64,000 nt of DNA from Staphylococcus capitis subsp. capitis (GTDB lineage Bacteria; Bacillota; Bacilli; Staphylococcales; Staphylococcaceae). Under the pieces are notes generated by a model. It was not told where the DNA came from, did not search any database, and was given only the letters and a program-made list of their open reading frames with translations. Below are positions 54,602 to 64,000 of the stretch, piece by piece; positions within the stretch are counted from its first letter, which is position 1, and each line of letters opens with the position of its first letter. The DNA is taken from contig NZ_CP145263.1 of assembly GCF_040739495.1 (NCBI RefSeq), forward strand, positions 124,001-188,000, read 5' to 3'. A program made the position numbers and the translations under genes.

Positions 54602-55654
54602 CTATTTATCTTCAAAATATTTATCTACTATAGGTTTAACCCTTTCCCCAAAAAGACGAATTGAATTCATCACATACTCATGTGGCATAGAACCTACAGG
54701 CGTATGAATCATAAAGCGATTAATACCTAGAGTTTCAATTGTATCAATAATCTTTTGTGCAACTGTTTCAGGGCTACCTAAGTAGATAGCACCATGACTG
54801 CCTATTTCTCTTTCGAATGCATTCTCATCGAAAGCTGGCCAACCTCTTTCTTTACCTATAATATCTTGATGTGCTTTAAGTGAAGGGAAGAATTCTCGTT
54901 TAGCTTGCTCATCTGTTTCAGCCACATAACCCCATGAGTGTACACCAATAGGTAATTTTGAAGGATCATGGCCGTAAGATAACGCAATTGATTTGTATAT
55001 TTCAATATTACGTGCAAATCGTCTAGGATTTCCCCCAATGATAGCATACGTAATAGGTAAGCCAAACGCACCAGCTCTGAGTGATGATTCAGGCGTACCA
55101 CCTGTAGCAATCCATATAGGTAATTCGCCATTTTCTACTCGTGGGTAAATGCCAGTGTCTTCTAAACTTGGTCTTAATTTACCTTCCCAACTTATGATTT
55201 CATGTTTGTTGATTTTAAGCAACATTTGAAGTTTTTCATTAAATAGATCTTCATAGTCATTTAAATTATAACCGAATAAAGGAAAAGATTCGATAAATGA
55301 ACCTCGACCAATCATGATTTCAGCTCGGCCATTAGATACAGCATCTAAAGTCGAAAATCTCTCATAAACTCTGACCGGATCATCTGAAGATAAGACCGGA
55401 ACAGCGGATGATAACTTAATGTGCTGTGTTCTTGTATCTGCAGCGCCTAAAACTGTTACTGGATCAGAAACTGCATAGTCTTTTCTGTGATGTTCGCCTA
55501 AACCATAGATATCTAAACCAAGTTGATCGGCGAGTTCAATCTCTTCGACAATATTTCGAATTCGTTGTGCATGACTAATAGATTCATGCTTGCCATCAGA
55601 CATAACAATGTCGCTATTCTCAGCAAAAGATGTTAATCCCAATTCTATTTTCAT
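54602..55654 (-). CDS. LLM-class flavin-dependent oxidoreductase
   Basis: A 350-aa luciferase-like monooxygenase. MKIELGLTSFAENSDI, YGLGEHHRKDYAVSDPVTVLGA, LSSAVPVLSSDDPVRVYERFSTLDAVSNGRAEIMIGRGSFIESF and LPIWIATGGTPESSLRAGAFGLPITYAIIGG are the FMN-binding barrel motifs of the bacterial luciferase family. It uses reduced FMN, and a flavin reductase gene lies 1.5 kb away. The start is ATG 55654 (or GTG 55657) behind aggtgtgag. It is the first gene of the two-gene unit with DoxX. Confidence 0.9.
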   Translation of the reverse strand: MKIELGLTSFAENSDIVMSDGKHESISHAQRIRNIVEEIELADQLGLDIYGLGEHHRKDYAVSDPVTVLGAADTRTQHIKLSSAVPVLSSDDPVRVYERFSTLDAVSNGRAEIMIGRGSFIESFPLFGYNLNDYEDLFNEKLQMLLKINKHEIISWEGKLRPSLEDTGIYPRVENGELPIWIATGGTPESSLRAGAFGLPITYAIIGGNPRRFARNIEIYKSIALSYGHDPSKLPIGVHSWGYVAETDEQAKREFFPSLKAHQDIIGKERGWPAFDENAFEREIGSHGAIYLGSPETVAQKIIDTIETLGINRFMIHTPVGSMPHEYVMNSIRLFGERVKPIVDKYFEDK

Positions 55655-55898
55655 CACTCACACCTACTAGTATATTTTTTATACTAGGTATATATTAAGC
55701 TTCCATTTTTACTATGTCAATATAAAAGTTTCCTTATTATAAAAAATAATATTGAGCATCGTATGCATCATTATAGACTTCAGCTAATTTATCTTTAATA
55801 TAGGTAATATTCGGCAATTAAATCTCCCCTTTAGAATTTAAAATCAAACTGGCATAATAGTAACGTCGACTAAAAATTTGAAAGGAGTATGAAGATGA

Positions 55899-57074
55899 AT
55901 GGAAGACAGTAGAAACTATAATCTCATCACGACAATTATGTTTATTTCAGGAATTATCGTGATGGGTAGTTTATACACAGCATTGCCTTTAACCGCAGCT
56001 TTTGCAGAAGACTTTCATGTTCCTCAATCAGTAGCAACATTGAATGGAGTGGTTTTCTCACTCACTTATTCAATAAGTTGTCTTTTCTACGGCACCATCT
56101 CTGAAAAGTTCGGCAGAATAAAAACGATACTGGTGGGTATTAGCGCGCTAGTCATCATTTGCTTAATCATAGGATTCGTACATTCATTTATGCTTTTACT
56201 TATCATGCGCGCATTGCAAGGTGTCTTCGCTGCAGCATTCTCTCCAGTAGCAATTACGTACACAACTGAAACATATCCTCCCGTCAAACGAATTACAGCA
56301 ATCAGCTTTATTAGTACAAGTTTTATGTTATCAGGCGTGCTCGGTCAAAATATGAGTGAAATAGTAGTCAGTTATCTCAATTGGCATTGGGTTTATTTTA
56401 TCTTAACGATATTATATTTAGCACTGACACTTATTATTTATAAAAATGTGCCAGAAAGCCCTTATAAAAAACCAGATTTAAAACTACTTAAATTTTTCAA
56501 TAACTTTAAGGACTTTGGTCAAAATCTTAAAGTATTGTATAGCTTATTTATTTCTCTTACGCTACTCATTATGTTTATTAGTATGTATAGTATTTTAAAT
56601 TCATATATCACCTCTAATAAAGTTGGTGGGGATATGTCAGTTGCATCAGTCGTAAAATTATTTGGTGTGATAGGAATGTTTTTATCATTATTAGTAGGAC
56701 GTTTGAGTGGTCGATTAGGTACGAAACGTGTCCTAACTTTAGCGCTCTCTACATGCGTGGTATCACTTATACTCATGGGAACTTTCACGAACATTGTACT
56801 CATCACTATTTTTAGTGTGACATTTGTAGCTGGCATTGCATTTGCTATACCTACAGTGATTTCTAAAGTAGGTGTTGTGGTGAACAGTAATCAAGGTTTC
56901 TTTTTATCAGTTAATACAGTGATTTTATTCTTAGGAACGGCTATTGCACCAATTTTAATGATTTATGTTAAGCAAATTCCTAATTTCTTCTTAGAGTTTT
57001 TAACTATTGCAATGATAGGTGTTCTAGCAGTTATCGTTTCTATATTTATGCCGAATGACCATCATGTGAATTAA
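55899..57074 (+). CDS. MFS transporter (YgaY/drug-efflux type)
   Basis: A 391-aa, 12-helix major facilitator. It has NLITTIMFISGIIVMGSLYTALPLTAAFAEDFHV, the motif-A-like loop YGTISEKFGRIKTILVG, the sequence MRALQGVFAAAFSPVAITYTTETYPP, and a second motif-A copy VGRLSGRLGTKRVLTL. This is the DHA1 family, often drug or metabolite exporters. ATG 55899 lies 11 nt after gaaaggag. A hairpin with a T-tail ends the unit at 57120-57163. Substrate unknown. Confidence 0.88.
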   Translation: MEDSRNYNLITTIMFISGIIVMGSLYTALPLTAAFAEDFHVPQSVATLNGVVFSLTYSISCLFYGTISEKFGRIKTILVGISALVIICLIIGFVHSFMLLLIMRALQGVFAAAFSPVAITYTTETYPPVKRITAISFISTSFMLSGVLGQNMSEIVVSYLNWHWVYFILTILYLALTLIIYKNVPESPYKKPDLKLLKFFNNFKDFGQNLKVLYSLFISLTLLIMFISMYSILNSYITSNKVGGDMSVASVVKLFGVIGMFLSLLVGRLSGRLGTKRVLTLALSTCVVSLILMGTFTNIVLITIFSVTFVAGIAFAIPTVISKVGVVVNSNQGFFLSVNTVILFLGTAIAPILMIYVKQIPNFFLEFLTIAMIGVLAVIVSIFMPNDHHVN

Positions 57075-57119
57075 TTTTTTAGGAAAATGACTCAACATTT
57101 CATAGTTATAGAGTATAAG

Positions 57120-57163
57120 AAAATGATTTGTTTATAGTATGAAGCTATAGATAAATCATTTTT
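57120..57163 (+). terminator. Terminator of the MFS gene
   Basis: A long AT-rich imperfect stem (57120-57137 with 57145-57162) ending in Ts. Confidence 0.7.
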
Positions 57164-57236
57164 TAATATTAGACGTTAAGCGACAATGTCATGTAGTCTG
57201 AATATAACAACATTAAAACAATTGGGGTGGAGTCAA

Positions 57237-57923
57237 TTGAATTATTCTCCAAAGCAAGGCACGAGAAGTCACGGGTTACCGCATGACCCATTTAAAAGTA
57301 GTACCGTACCAAGACCTATCGGTTGGATTTCGCCAGTATCTAAAGATGGTGAAGATAATTTAGCACCTTATAGTCAATATCAAAATTTAACATGGGATCC
57401 ACCGATGGTTATGTTCGCAGCTAATCAATCTGTATTAGGTAATCATGAACGAAAAGATACAGTAAAGAATTCTGAAGAAACAGGTTGGTTTGTATGGAAT
57501 ATGGCAACATATGACTTACGTGAAGCGGTTAATCTTTCTTCTAAGGCTTTACCACCTGAAGAAGATGAATTTGAATTCGCCGGCGTTACAAAAGAAGAAT
57601 GTATTGAAGCGCCTGGATATAGAATTAAAGAATCACCAATACACTTTGAATGTGAATATGTTCAAACAGTACGTATACCGACAGGCGATCCCGTCTCAAC
57701 TGTGGATATTGTTATAGGACGTGTGGCACAAGTCCATATCGATGACAAAGTCATTTTCGATAATGGTAAATTAGACATTCAATCCATTCGACCTATCGCA
57801 CGTTTAGGATATTATGACTATACAGTAGTGGACGAAATCTTTGAAATGAAAGCACCATCTGCTACTAAAGAAGAATTAGCTGGATTAGAAGGCCGAAATT
57901 TTGATAATAAATCGGAAGAGTAA
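57237..57923 (+). CDS. Flavin reductase family protein (FMN-binding)
   Basis: A 228-aa flavoprotein of the DIM6/NTAB family. STVPRPIGWISPVSKDGEDNLAPYSQYQNLTWDPPMVMFAAN is the FMN-binding strand region, then NSEETGWFVWNMATYDLREAVNLSS, and RIPTGDPVSTVDIVIGRVAQVHIDD. It likely supplies reduced FMN or reduces a small acceptor. The start is TTG 57237 behind ggggtgga; an earlier in-frame ATG lacks an RBS. Neighbouring flavin and NADPH enzymes suggest a detoxification cluster. Terminator at 57939-57973. Confidence 0.88.
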   Translation: MNYSPKQGTRSHGLPHDPFKSSTVPRPIGWISPVSKDGEDNLAPYSQYQNLTWDPPMVMFAANQSVLGNHERKDTVKNSEETGWFVWNMATYDLREAVNLSSKALPPEEDEFEFAGVTKEECIEAPGYRIKESPIHFECEYVQTVRIPTGDPVSTVDIVIGRVAQVHIDDKVIFDNGKLDIQSIRPIARLGYYDYTVVDEIFEMKAPSATKEELAGLEGRNFDNKSEE

Positions 57924-57938
57924 ATTTAAAATATTAGG

Positions 57939-57973
57939 ATGCATGACGCTCTCAGGAGTGGCATGCATTTTTC
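57939..57973 (+). terminator. Terminator of the flavin reductase gene
   Basis: A 7-bp perfect stem (57939-57945 with 57962-57968) and T5. Confidence 0.75.
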
Positions 57974-58079
57974 TTGTAATGAATACAAATGCACTTTACA
58001 CTTGATGAAACTTAAATTTATCAGACGCACAATCTTTTAGGAATTAAATGAAATTTACATTTAAAGAGAGGCGAAAAAG

Positions 58080-59096
58080 ATGAAAACAGATATGCAAGCA
58101 ATGGTCATCCATCATTATGGTAAAGGACCTGTATCACTTGAAAGAATGCCATTACCAAGTATGAGTCCTTACGAAGTTCGTGTAAAAATTAAAGCAGCAA
58201 GCATTAATCCCATCGATTTTAAAATTCGTGATGGTGGGCTTAAAATGTTATTAACATATCAATTTCCACTCATTTTAGGCAATGACTTTGCTGGTGAAGT
58301 ATATGAAGTAGGAGACAAAGTCACTCAATTTAAGGTAGGGGACAAAGTTTATGGTCGTCCAAGAAAATCTAAAATTGGTACATTTGCTGAATATATTTCG
58401 GTTAATGCAGAAGAAATCGCGCCAATGCCTAAAGGATTATCGTATGAAGAAGCGGCGAGTATACCTTTAGTGGGCTTAACAGCTTATCAGGCAATCAATG
58501 AGGTTATTCAAGCGCAACCAGGGGACAAAGTACTTATTCAAGCTGGATCTGGCGGTGTTGGAAGTTTTGCAATCCAATACGCGAAAGCTAAAGGACTCTA
58601 TGTTGCAACAACGGGAAGCGATAGTGGTAAAGAACTCATTGAGTCACTCAATCCAGATGAATTTATTAATTATAAAGAACAAGACTTCTCAGAGGTACTC
58701 AAAGACTTCGACGGTGTATTTGATACGCTTGGAGGAGATAACCTCGAGAAATCGTTCCAAATTCTTAAGCCACAAGGCATCATAGCGTCCATTTCAGGAC
58801 TGCCAACTGAACGTAACGCACGAAAATTAGATAAAAGTATCTTTAAACGTGGCATACTCAAAGCAGCTTCATATAAATATCAACGTTTAGCTAAAAAATA
58901 CGATGTTCAATATGAATTCCTGTTTATGCATCCAAGTGGTCAACAATTAAGAGAAATCACAGAACTCATTGAAGTTGGAAAAATTAAACCTATTATTGAT
59001 AAAGTATATGACTTTAAAGAAACACAAAAAGCTTTAGAATACTCTGAGAGCGGCAGAGCTAAAGGTAAAATTATTGTGAAGATGGAAGATGAATAG
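58080..59096 (+). CDS. Zinc-independent NADP-dependent quinone oxidoreductase (MDR family)
   Basis: A 338-aa medium-chain reductase. The catalytic N-domain has VKIKAASINPIDFKIRDG and LILGNDFAGEVYEVGDKVTQFKVGDKVYG, with Cys/His zinc ligands absent, as in the QOR branch. The Rossmann part has GDKVLIQAGSGGVGSFAIQYAKAKG (A-x-x-G-x-x-G). It ends with KPIIDKVYDFKETQKALEYSESGRAKGKIIVKM. It reduces quinones or enones with NADPH. RBS agaggcgaaaaag. It is followed 14 nt later by the DJ-1-like gene, so the two are co-transcribed. Confidence 0.92.
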   Translation: MKTDMQAMVIHHYGKGPVSLERMPLPSMSPYEVRVKIKAASINPIDFKIRDGGLKMLLTYQFPLILGNDFAGEVYEVGDKVTQFKVGDKVYGRPRKSKIGTFAEYISVNAEEIAPMPKGLSYEEAASIPLVGLTAYQAINEVIQAQPGDKVLIQAGSGGVGSFAIQYAKAKGLYVATTGSDSGKELIESLNPDEFINYKEQDFSEVLKDFDGVFDTLGGDNLEKSFQILKPQGIIASISGLPTERNARKLDKSIFKRGILKAASYKYQRLAKKYDVQYEFLFMHPSGQQLREITELIEVGKIKPIIDKVYDFKETQKALEYSESGRAKGKIIVKMEDE

Positions 59097-59110
59097 AAGA
59101 GGTGAAACTA

Positions 59111-59797
59111 ATGAAGAAAATAATGATTGTTAATACAAGTACAGAGTACTTCGGTAATACGGAAACGCCCACGGGTCTTTGGCTAAGTGAACTTGTTCAT
59201 TTCTATGATGCTTTCAAAGACACGAATGTAGATATTGATTTATTCAACATCACAGGAGGTAATACACCTATTGACCCAGTGAGCCTTAGTCCATTTATGT
59301 TAGACAATACTACAAAGGCATATTATAACAATGAGCATTTCATGGATATGTTGAAATATTCTCAACCTATCAGCGAAGCTCAACCTGATAAATATGATGC
59401 TGTATATTTCACTGGGGGTCACGGTGTCATGTATGATTTCCCGGAAAATAAATTTATACAAAGTGCAGTGAACACGATATATGAGCAAGGTGGTATTGTG
59501 TCAGCAGTTTGTCATGGTGTTGCTGCGTTGCTAAACGTTAAAGATGCAGGAGGCACATTTCTCATACAAAATAAAAATGTGACTGGTTTTTCAAATGTTG
59601 AAGAAGTACTAGCTAAACGAGATACGATGATTCCATTTCATTTACAAAATGAAATCAAACACCGTGGTGCCAGCTATCATTTCGGACGTGTGCCTTTTAC
59701 ATCAACTCTTGAAGTCGATGATCGAATCATTACAGGACAAAACCCTCAGTCTCCATCACAAGTTGCTGAAGCCGTTAAAAAACAACTCTTATTCTAA
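59111..59797 (+). CDS. DJ-1/PfpI (Hsp31-like) protein
   Basis: A 228-aa protein of the DJ-1 superfamily, Hsp31/glyoxalase III-like branch. IMIVNTSTEYFGNTETPTGLWLSELVHFYDAF is the N-terminal region, YDAVYFTGGHGVMYDF precedes the nucleophile elbow VSAVCHGVAALLNV (Cys-His), and an acidic residue in GLWLSEL can complete the site. Such proteins convert methylglyoxal to lactate or repair glycated groups. ATG 59111 follows aagaggtgaaa. It forms an operon with the quinone oxidoreductase, both suited to reactive-electrophile defence. Confidence 0.9.
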   Translation: MKKIMIVNTSTEYFGNTETPTGLWLSELVHFYDAFKDTNVDIDLFNITGGNTPIDPVSLSPFMLDNTTKAYYNNEHFMDMLKYSQPISEAQPDKYDAVYFTGGHGVMYDFPENKFIQSAVNTIYEQGGIVSAVCHGVAALLNVKDAGGTFLIQNKNVTGFSNVEEVLAKRDTMIPFHLQNEIKHRGASYHFGRVPFTSTLEVDDRIITGQNPQSPSQVAEAVKKQLLF

Positions 59798-59806
59798 ATT
59801 AAATCA

Positions 59807-59870
59807 AAAGCACGTATCTCTATCTTACTTATGTGAGCAGGTAAGTAGGAGATACGTGCTTTTTTAAAAC
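59807..59870 (+). terminator. Terminator of the QOR-DJ-1 operon
   Basis: A 14-bp perfect base stem (59807-59820 with 59849-59862), an inner ttact/agtaa-type extension, then a run of Ts. It also lies 10 nt from the stop of the convergent TetR gene. Confidence 0.92.
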
Positions 59871-59878
59871 TTATTCAT

Positions 59879-60454
59879 TTATGAATTTTTACAACCGTTT
59901 AGAGAACTTTCTAGTGTTGCATTTAGTGTTTCAAAGATTTCATCAACAGAATAATTGTAATCATTTTCAACCCAGCGTCTTAAAACTTCTATGACGCCAC
60001 TACTATAGAAGTCAGCTAAATTTTTAGGGTGCTTACTTTCTCGAATTTTAAGTGCTAATGGATCATTGTGATTATTCTTTGAACCATACAACATCATTTC
60101 GCGACTTGCATGTGTCAGACTTCTAAATACATCGACTTGCCTTGAAGATACGAGCAAGTGTTTGAATACAGTTTTATGTTGTTCTATATAATAAATAAAC
60201 GCTTTAAATGACTCAGCGGTATCAATAGACTGCTCTGTATTTGGATCACCCATGATTTCGCCCGTCATATATGGAGGTAATGAATAGAGTAGGTCATATT
60301 TATCTTGAAAATAACGATAAAAGGTACTGCGATTAATTTCAGCTACTTCACATATCTTTTGTACAGTAATCTCATCAAAGTGATAATCATATAACAGTTC
60401 GAAAACAGTTTTATTGATATGTCGAATCATACGTTTTTGCGTTGATGTAGGCAT
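59879..60454 (-). CDS. TetR/AcrR family regulator
   Basis: A 191-aa regulator. The DNA-binding domain reads IRHINKTVFELLYDYHFDEITVQKICEVAEINRSTFYRYFQDKYDLL, with the same RSTFYR-x-x-x-DKYDLL recognition helix as the two regulators near 11 kb. The C-terminal part ends in GVIEVLRRWVENDYNYSVDEIFETL. ATG 60454 is 8 nt from agaggag; an ATG 6 nt upstream is too close to it. In S. aureus a TetR (FarR) controls the MmpL-type FarE, and an MmpL gene lies 1.5 kb away here, but orthology is not shown. Confidence 0.88.
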   Translation of the reverse strand: MPTSTQKRMIRHINKTVFELLYDYHFDEITVQKICEVAEINRSTFYRYFQDKYDLLYSLPPYMTGEIMGDPNTEQSIDTAESFKAFIYYIEQHKTVFKHLLVSSRQVDVFRSLTHASREMMLYGSKNNHNDPLALKIRESKHPKNLADFYSSGVIEVLRRWVENDYNYSVDEIFETLNATLESSLNGCKNS

Positions 60455-60585
60455 ACACATTTCTCCTCTATATTTCTTCTCAAAGGATACTTCATGACTT
60501 AGAATATACGTTAATTTATCATAAGTAGCGTGTTTTTACCAAATATAACTCCTGATGATTATCATTTTAAGATAAGTGAACAAAG

Positions 60586-60624
60586 AAAAGCCCCTTCACT
60601 GTCATTCAATGTGAAGGGGTTAAT
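60586..60624 (-). terminator. Terminator of the binding-lipoprotein gene
   Basis: A 9-bp perfect stem (60591-60599 with 60611-60619) just past the stop, with ctttt on the minus-strand exit side. Confidence 0.8.
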
Positions 60625-60642
60625 GATACTATCGATTTTTAG

Positions 60643-61599
60643 TTAGTGATCAATACCTTTTAGCCATTTATCGACTTTAGTATCATGATCATCTACATAA
60701 TCTTTAGCAACATCTTCAGGGTTTTTATTATCTTTGAAGATTTTTTTCGCTAATTTTTCTTCATCATCTTTGCTCCAATTATCGGAAATACGTGTTGCAA
60801 TCGTATATGCAGCAGGATGATCATCTTTAAAATTTTTATTAAACACTAGGTTAATATGTTCATCATCTTTACCGTAAATCTTCTCAGGATCTTTCAACAT
60901 TTTAATATCAAGTTCCTTAGAGAACCAGCTTGGTTCCATAGCAGTAAAGACGATAGGTTTTTGTTGTTTATAAGCTTTTTGAATCGTTTTAAATTGATCT
61001 TGGTCAGATGACTCTTTAAGACTATATTTGTCTAATTGACCATCATCTAATTCACTTTTAGTTTGTTTCATAACACCATTTCTAGCATCTGTACCTTGTA
61101 TTGTCCAATCGACAGATTTACCAAAGCTGTTACTACTAGTAGTAGATTTCTTGCTATTTAAGTCTGAAATTGAATCAATAACCTGTTCATACTTAGGGAC
61201 AGCTAAGCCAACTTTAACATTATCAACTAAATTCTTCTTATCACAAACAGTTAAATTACTTTTGAATTTATTGTAAAAGCTTTTATCAGTTGAAGGGAAG
61301 ATGCCTGATGCGTGGAATGAGTCAGAGTCTTGAGATACTGACGCATATAATGGACCACTCGCTTGTATTGGCGTAGTAGTAACATTGTAACCAGCTTTTT
61401 TAAGGACTTCCGCAATAACTAATGAACGTGGTGTAGAATTATCGCTTGCAATATAAGGGATATTAACATCTTTCTTACCTAGCGACGTATTTCCATCACT
61501 CGATGATCTACTGTCGCCATTACCACACGCACTTAGCACAATTGCTAAGGCGAGTGTGGCAAGTAGTCCTAAAACTTTGAAACTACTTTTCTTGAACAT
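60643..61599 (-). CDS. Glycine-betaine/choline-type substrate-binding lipoprotein (OpuAC family)
   Basis: A 318-aa lipoprotein. Signal MFKKSSFKVLGLLATLALAIVL with lipobox LSAC, then an S/G-rich linker. The OpuAC pattern is visible in IPYIASDNSTPRSLVIAEVLKKAGYNVTTTPIQASGPLYASVSQDS, IVFTAMEPSWFSKELDIKMLKDPE and the C-terminal DVAKDYVDDHDTKVDKWL. It probably binds a quaternary ammonium compound for an ABC importer, but no permease or ATPase gene is adjacent. ATG 61599 follows aaggaggaaac. Confidence 0.85.
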   Translation of the reverse strand: MFKKSSFKVLGLLATLALAIVLSACGNGDSRSSSDGNTSLGKKDVNIPYIASDNSTPRSLVIAEVLKKAGYNVTTTPIQASGPLYASVSQDSDSFHASGIFPSTDKSFYNKFKSNLTVCDKKNLVDNVKVGLAVPKYEQVIDSISDLNSKKSTTSSNSFGKSVDWTIQGTDARNGVMKQTKSELDDGQLDKYSLKESSDQDQFKTIQKAYKQQKPIVFTAMEPSWFSKELDIKMLKDPEKIYGKDDEHINLVFNKNFKDDHPAAYTIATRISDNWSKDDEEKLAKKIFKDNKNPEDVAKDYVDDHDTKVDKWLKGIDH

Positions 61600-61622
61600 T
61601 CGGCGTTTCCTCCTTTGTGATT

Positions 61623-64000
61623 TTACTCTCTCTCATCTTCATTATCATGTCTGCGAGGTGCACGACGCGCATAGTCATCATATAAATATTTGTTATTTTC
61701 ACGTGCATATAACATTAATGCGTTAAATAACATATCTTGATCGTTAGTTTCGCGAGACAATTGTTTAAATAAATCAGTTGTACGAGACTCACTATCAGAA
61801 CGTTGCGCATGACCTCTATAATGACGTTCATCGTATCGGCCATCCTCGTATCGAGATTGAGGGTCATATCTTTCCACACGATGAGGGTTGCGTTCATATC
61901 TGTCTCTTTCGCCTTCACTACGGTAATGATTACCTTATTGTGTGTAAAGAGATTCATAATCTACATGCTCACGTCGTTGACGAGATGGTTCATCTACATT
62001 TGATTCTCTCTCATCTTGTCTATATTGTGATCTACGATATTGTGAGTCATTTTCCGAAAAATGATCTTCCCCATAGCCACGACGGTCATCATCTAGGCGA
62101 ACGTAGCGAGGATAGTCCTCTTTATCATTATTGCCATAGCGATCACGATTGAAATAGCGCTCGCGGTCATCATAACGTCTATGTCTCTCATCATGTGCAT
62201 CACGTTTATCATATGCTTGATTATGACGACGTGTATATTCTCGGTCATCATAATAAATGTCTTCATCACGATTACGACGGTTATAGCGAGGTGCTTTATT
62301 CGTAGAAGTATTCGTGTTTGAATGACCTTCTTCTAAAGCTTTACCTTCGATATCAATCTTAGGTAAGATGCCGCCTAACCATTTAGGAATATACCAAGAA
62401 CCTTTACCAAATAATTTAGTAAGTGCTGGAATTAAAGTCATGCGTACAACGAATACATCGAAAAGAACGCCGAATGCGATTGAAATACCCATGGATTTAA
62501 TCGCTGAATCTTCTTGGAAGACAAAGGCGATAAACACACTGAACATAATGAGTGCTGCTGCAACGATGACTGGACCACTTTCTTTGGTACCTACACGGAT
62601 AGAATGATTGTTGTCACCCGTTTTACTATACTCTTCATGTACATGTGTCATTAAGAAGAGTTCATAGTCAATGGCAAGTCCGAAGAGTAAGCCAATGGTG
62701 ATGACTGGTAGGAATGCTAATAAAGGACCCGTATTTTCTACACCGAATAGGCTACCTAAGAAGCCATCTTGCATCACGAGTGTCGTAAATCCAAGTGTTG
62801 CTAGTAATGATAATACGAAGCCGAGTACAGCTTTTAATGGTACTAGGATTGAACGGAATACAAATACTAGTAGCACAAATGCTAAGAGTACAATAACGCC
62901 AGCAAATACTGGGATAGCTTCATTAAGTTTTTCAGACATATCAATGTTAATTACACTTTGTCCTGAAATCTCTGTATTAAAGTCATATTTCTCTTTAGCA
63001 GTTTTATTATAATCACGTAAATCATAAACTAAATTATTTGTAGACTGTTCATTTGGACCATCTTCAGGAATGATAGAAATCAATGCATAGTGATTATTAT
63101 CATTCAATTGTGGTGATGCCACTTTATCTACATTATCCATATCCTTAATATCATTTCTAATATTATTTAAATCTTGTTGGATATCTTTCTTGCTTCCGCC
63201 ATCTTTCGTGTTTACTAACATAACGATTTGGCCATTATAACCGGAACCAAAGTTATCAGTAATTAAGTTATAAGCTTTGTGCGCTGATGTATTGTTAGCT
63301 TTAAGACTATCATCAGGTATACCTAAACGTATACCACTCACTGGAAGGGCAGCTGCAATTAAAATAAGTAAACTAATAATAATAGCAATGATTGGTTTAC
63401 CTACAACAAATTTAGCCCATGGATGATTTTTAGGATCTTTATTCTTTTCAGGTTTATCTTTAATCTTAATACGTTTATGGAACACGCTAATAAGTGCTGG
63501 TAAAAGTGTTAACGCAGCAAGCACAGCGAATAATACACTAATTGCTGATGCGAATCCCATAATAGCTAAGAAATCAATGCCAACTAGTGATAAACCACAA
63601 ACTGCAATCATCACGGTTACACCAGCGAAGATAACGGCACTACCTGCAGTACCAACTGCTGTCGCAATAGCTTCGACAGGTTCTAGACCACGTTTACGCA
63701 CATCCTTATATCTAAAGAGTATAAATAGAGAGTAGTCTATTCCAACGGCTAAACCTATCATTACAGCTAGAGTCAGTGTGAAGTTTGGAATATCGAATAT
63801 AAATGTTAATAGAGCGATGATTCCAACACTGGAACCTAGTCCGATGAGTGCACTGACAATTGGCATACCAGCTGCAATTAATGAATCAAATGTGATAAGT
63901 AGAATGATGAAGGCAGTGACAATACCTACAAGTTCTGAAGAACCACCTACTTCAGAATTCATTGAGCCACCTTGAGTTTGCTCAATTTTAAGACTATGAT
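61623..64000 (-). pseudogene. MmpL/RND-type lipid exporter, stop codon in C-terminal tail; 5' end outside window
   Basis: The frame enters from the right edge and encodes an MMPL transporter. Helical blocks include MIGLAVGIDYSLFILFRYKD and LLFGLAIDYELFLMTHVHEEYSKTG (paired Asp-Tyr sites of the proton relay), with an extracytoplasmic loop between (TDNFGSGYNGQIVML). After PKWLGGILPK comes a ~130-residue Arg/Asp/Tyr-rich tail, broken by TAA at 61935-61937. The same frame and composition go on for 104 codons to 61623. The membrane core is intact, so the shortened protein may still work. S. aureus FarE (fatty-acid efflux) is of this family. Confidence 0.8.

Noticed and set aside
61623..61877. Separate 84-aa Arg/Tyr-rich protein
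   Set aside because: It is in the same frame as the MmpL gene, has the same tail composition and lacks an RBS; the upstream TAA is more likely a nonsense change.
1..64000. Prophage, integrase, IS element, CRISPR array or restriction system
   Set aside because: No integrase, transposase, terminase, cas or methyltransferase-like frame was seen on either strand.

Overview
The window is low-GC Firmicute DNA from a Staphylococcus, most likely a coagulase-negative species near the epidermidis/capitis/caprae group. It carries an icaADBC operon with divergent icaR next to a YSIRK lipase, a drp35-type lactonase, a malate:quinone oxidoreductase and a serine-rich-repeat adhesin with its accessory Sec genes. 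These resemble but do not match the S. aureus proteins I can recall. The species cannot be fixed from the sequence alone.

Layout. 1-10 kb holds housekeeping and stress genes: drp35 (5' end outside the window), yceI, a VOC protein, mqo, a tubby-like protein, a GNAT acetyltransferase, a polysaccharide-deacetylase lipoprotein, a yjdF-DJ-1 pair behind a probable yjdF riboswitch, and a D,D-carboxypeptidase. 10-15.6 kb has two paralogous TetR regulators separated by a 14-codon peptide gene, a likely sRNA gene, and a UvrA-like ATPase/arylamine N-acetyltransferase operon. 15.7-18.6 kb looks like one transcription unit: a consensus promoter, a cre-like site, a 24-aa amphipathic peptide, the lipase, a 21-aa amphipathic peptide and a strong terminator. 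The two peptides resemble phenol-soluble modulins and are the best candidate here for something undescribed. 18.5-22.7 kb is icaC-B-D-A (minus strand) and icaR (plus strand). A roughly 380-nt non-coding stretch with its own promoter-like box and terminator follows icaR.

23-34 kb holds a secreted two-repeat protein, a degenerate serine-tRNA-like RNA gene with a near-consensus promoter and a terminator, a 43-aa membrane protein, an MFS transporter, a DUF1801 protein, a 5'-nucleotidase-like enzyme, a secreted amidotransferase-fold protein, a phosphonate-type ABC transporter (phnD-C-E-E) and an NAD(P)-binding protein. 34.6-51.7 kb is the SRR-adhesin locus: polymerase/ligase-like gene, sraP, secY2, asp1, asp2, asp3, secA2, gtfA, gtfB. 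The polymerase-like gene has an internal stop, sraP has two single-base shifts in A-tracts, and secY2 has a nonsense codon plus a 38-bp tandem duplication. Asp1-3, SecA2, GtfA and GtfB remain open. The locus therefore looks recently inactivated, unless some of these changes are assembly errors.

51.7-64 kb holds small membrane proteins, a small LPXTG protein, msrA, DoxX, a flavin monooxygenase, a second MFS transporter, a flavin reductase, a quinone oxidoreductase, a second DJ-1-like protein, a third TetR regulator, a glycine-betaine-type binding lipoprotein, and an MmpL-type exporter running off the right edge with a stop codon inside its hydrophilic tail.
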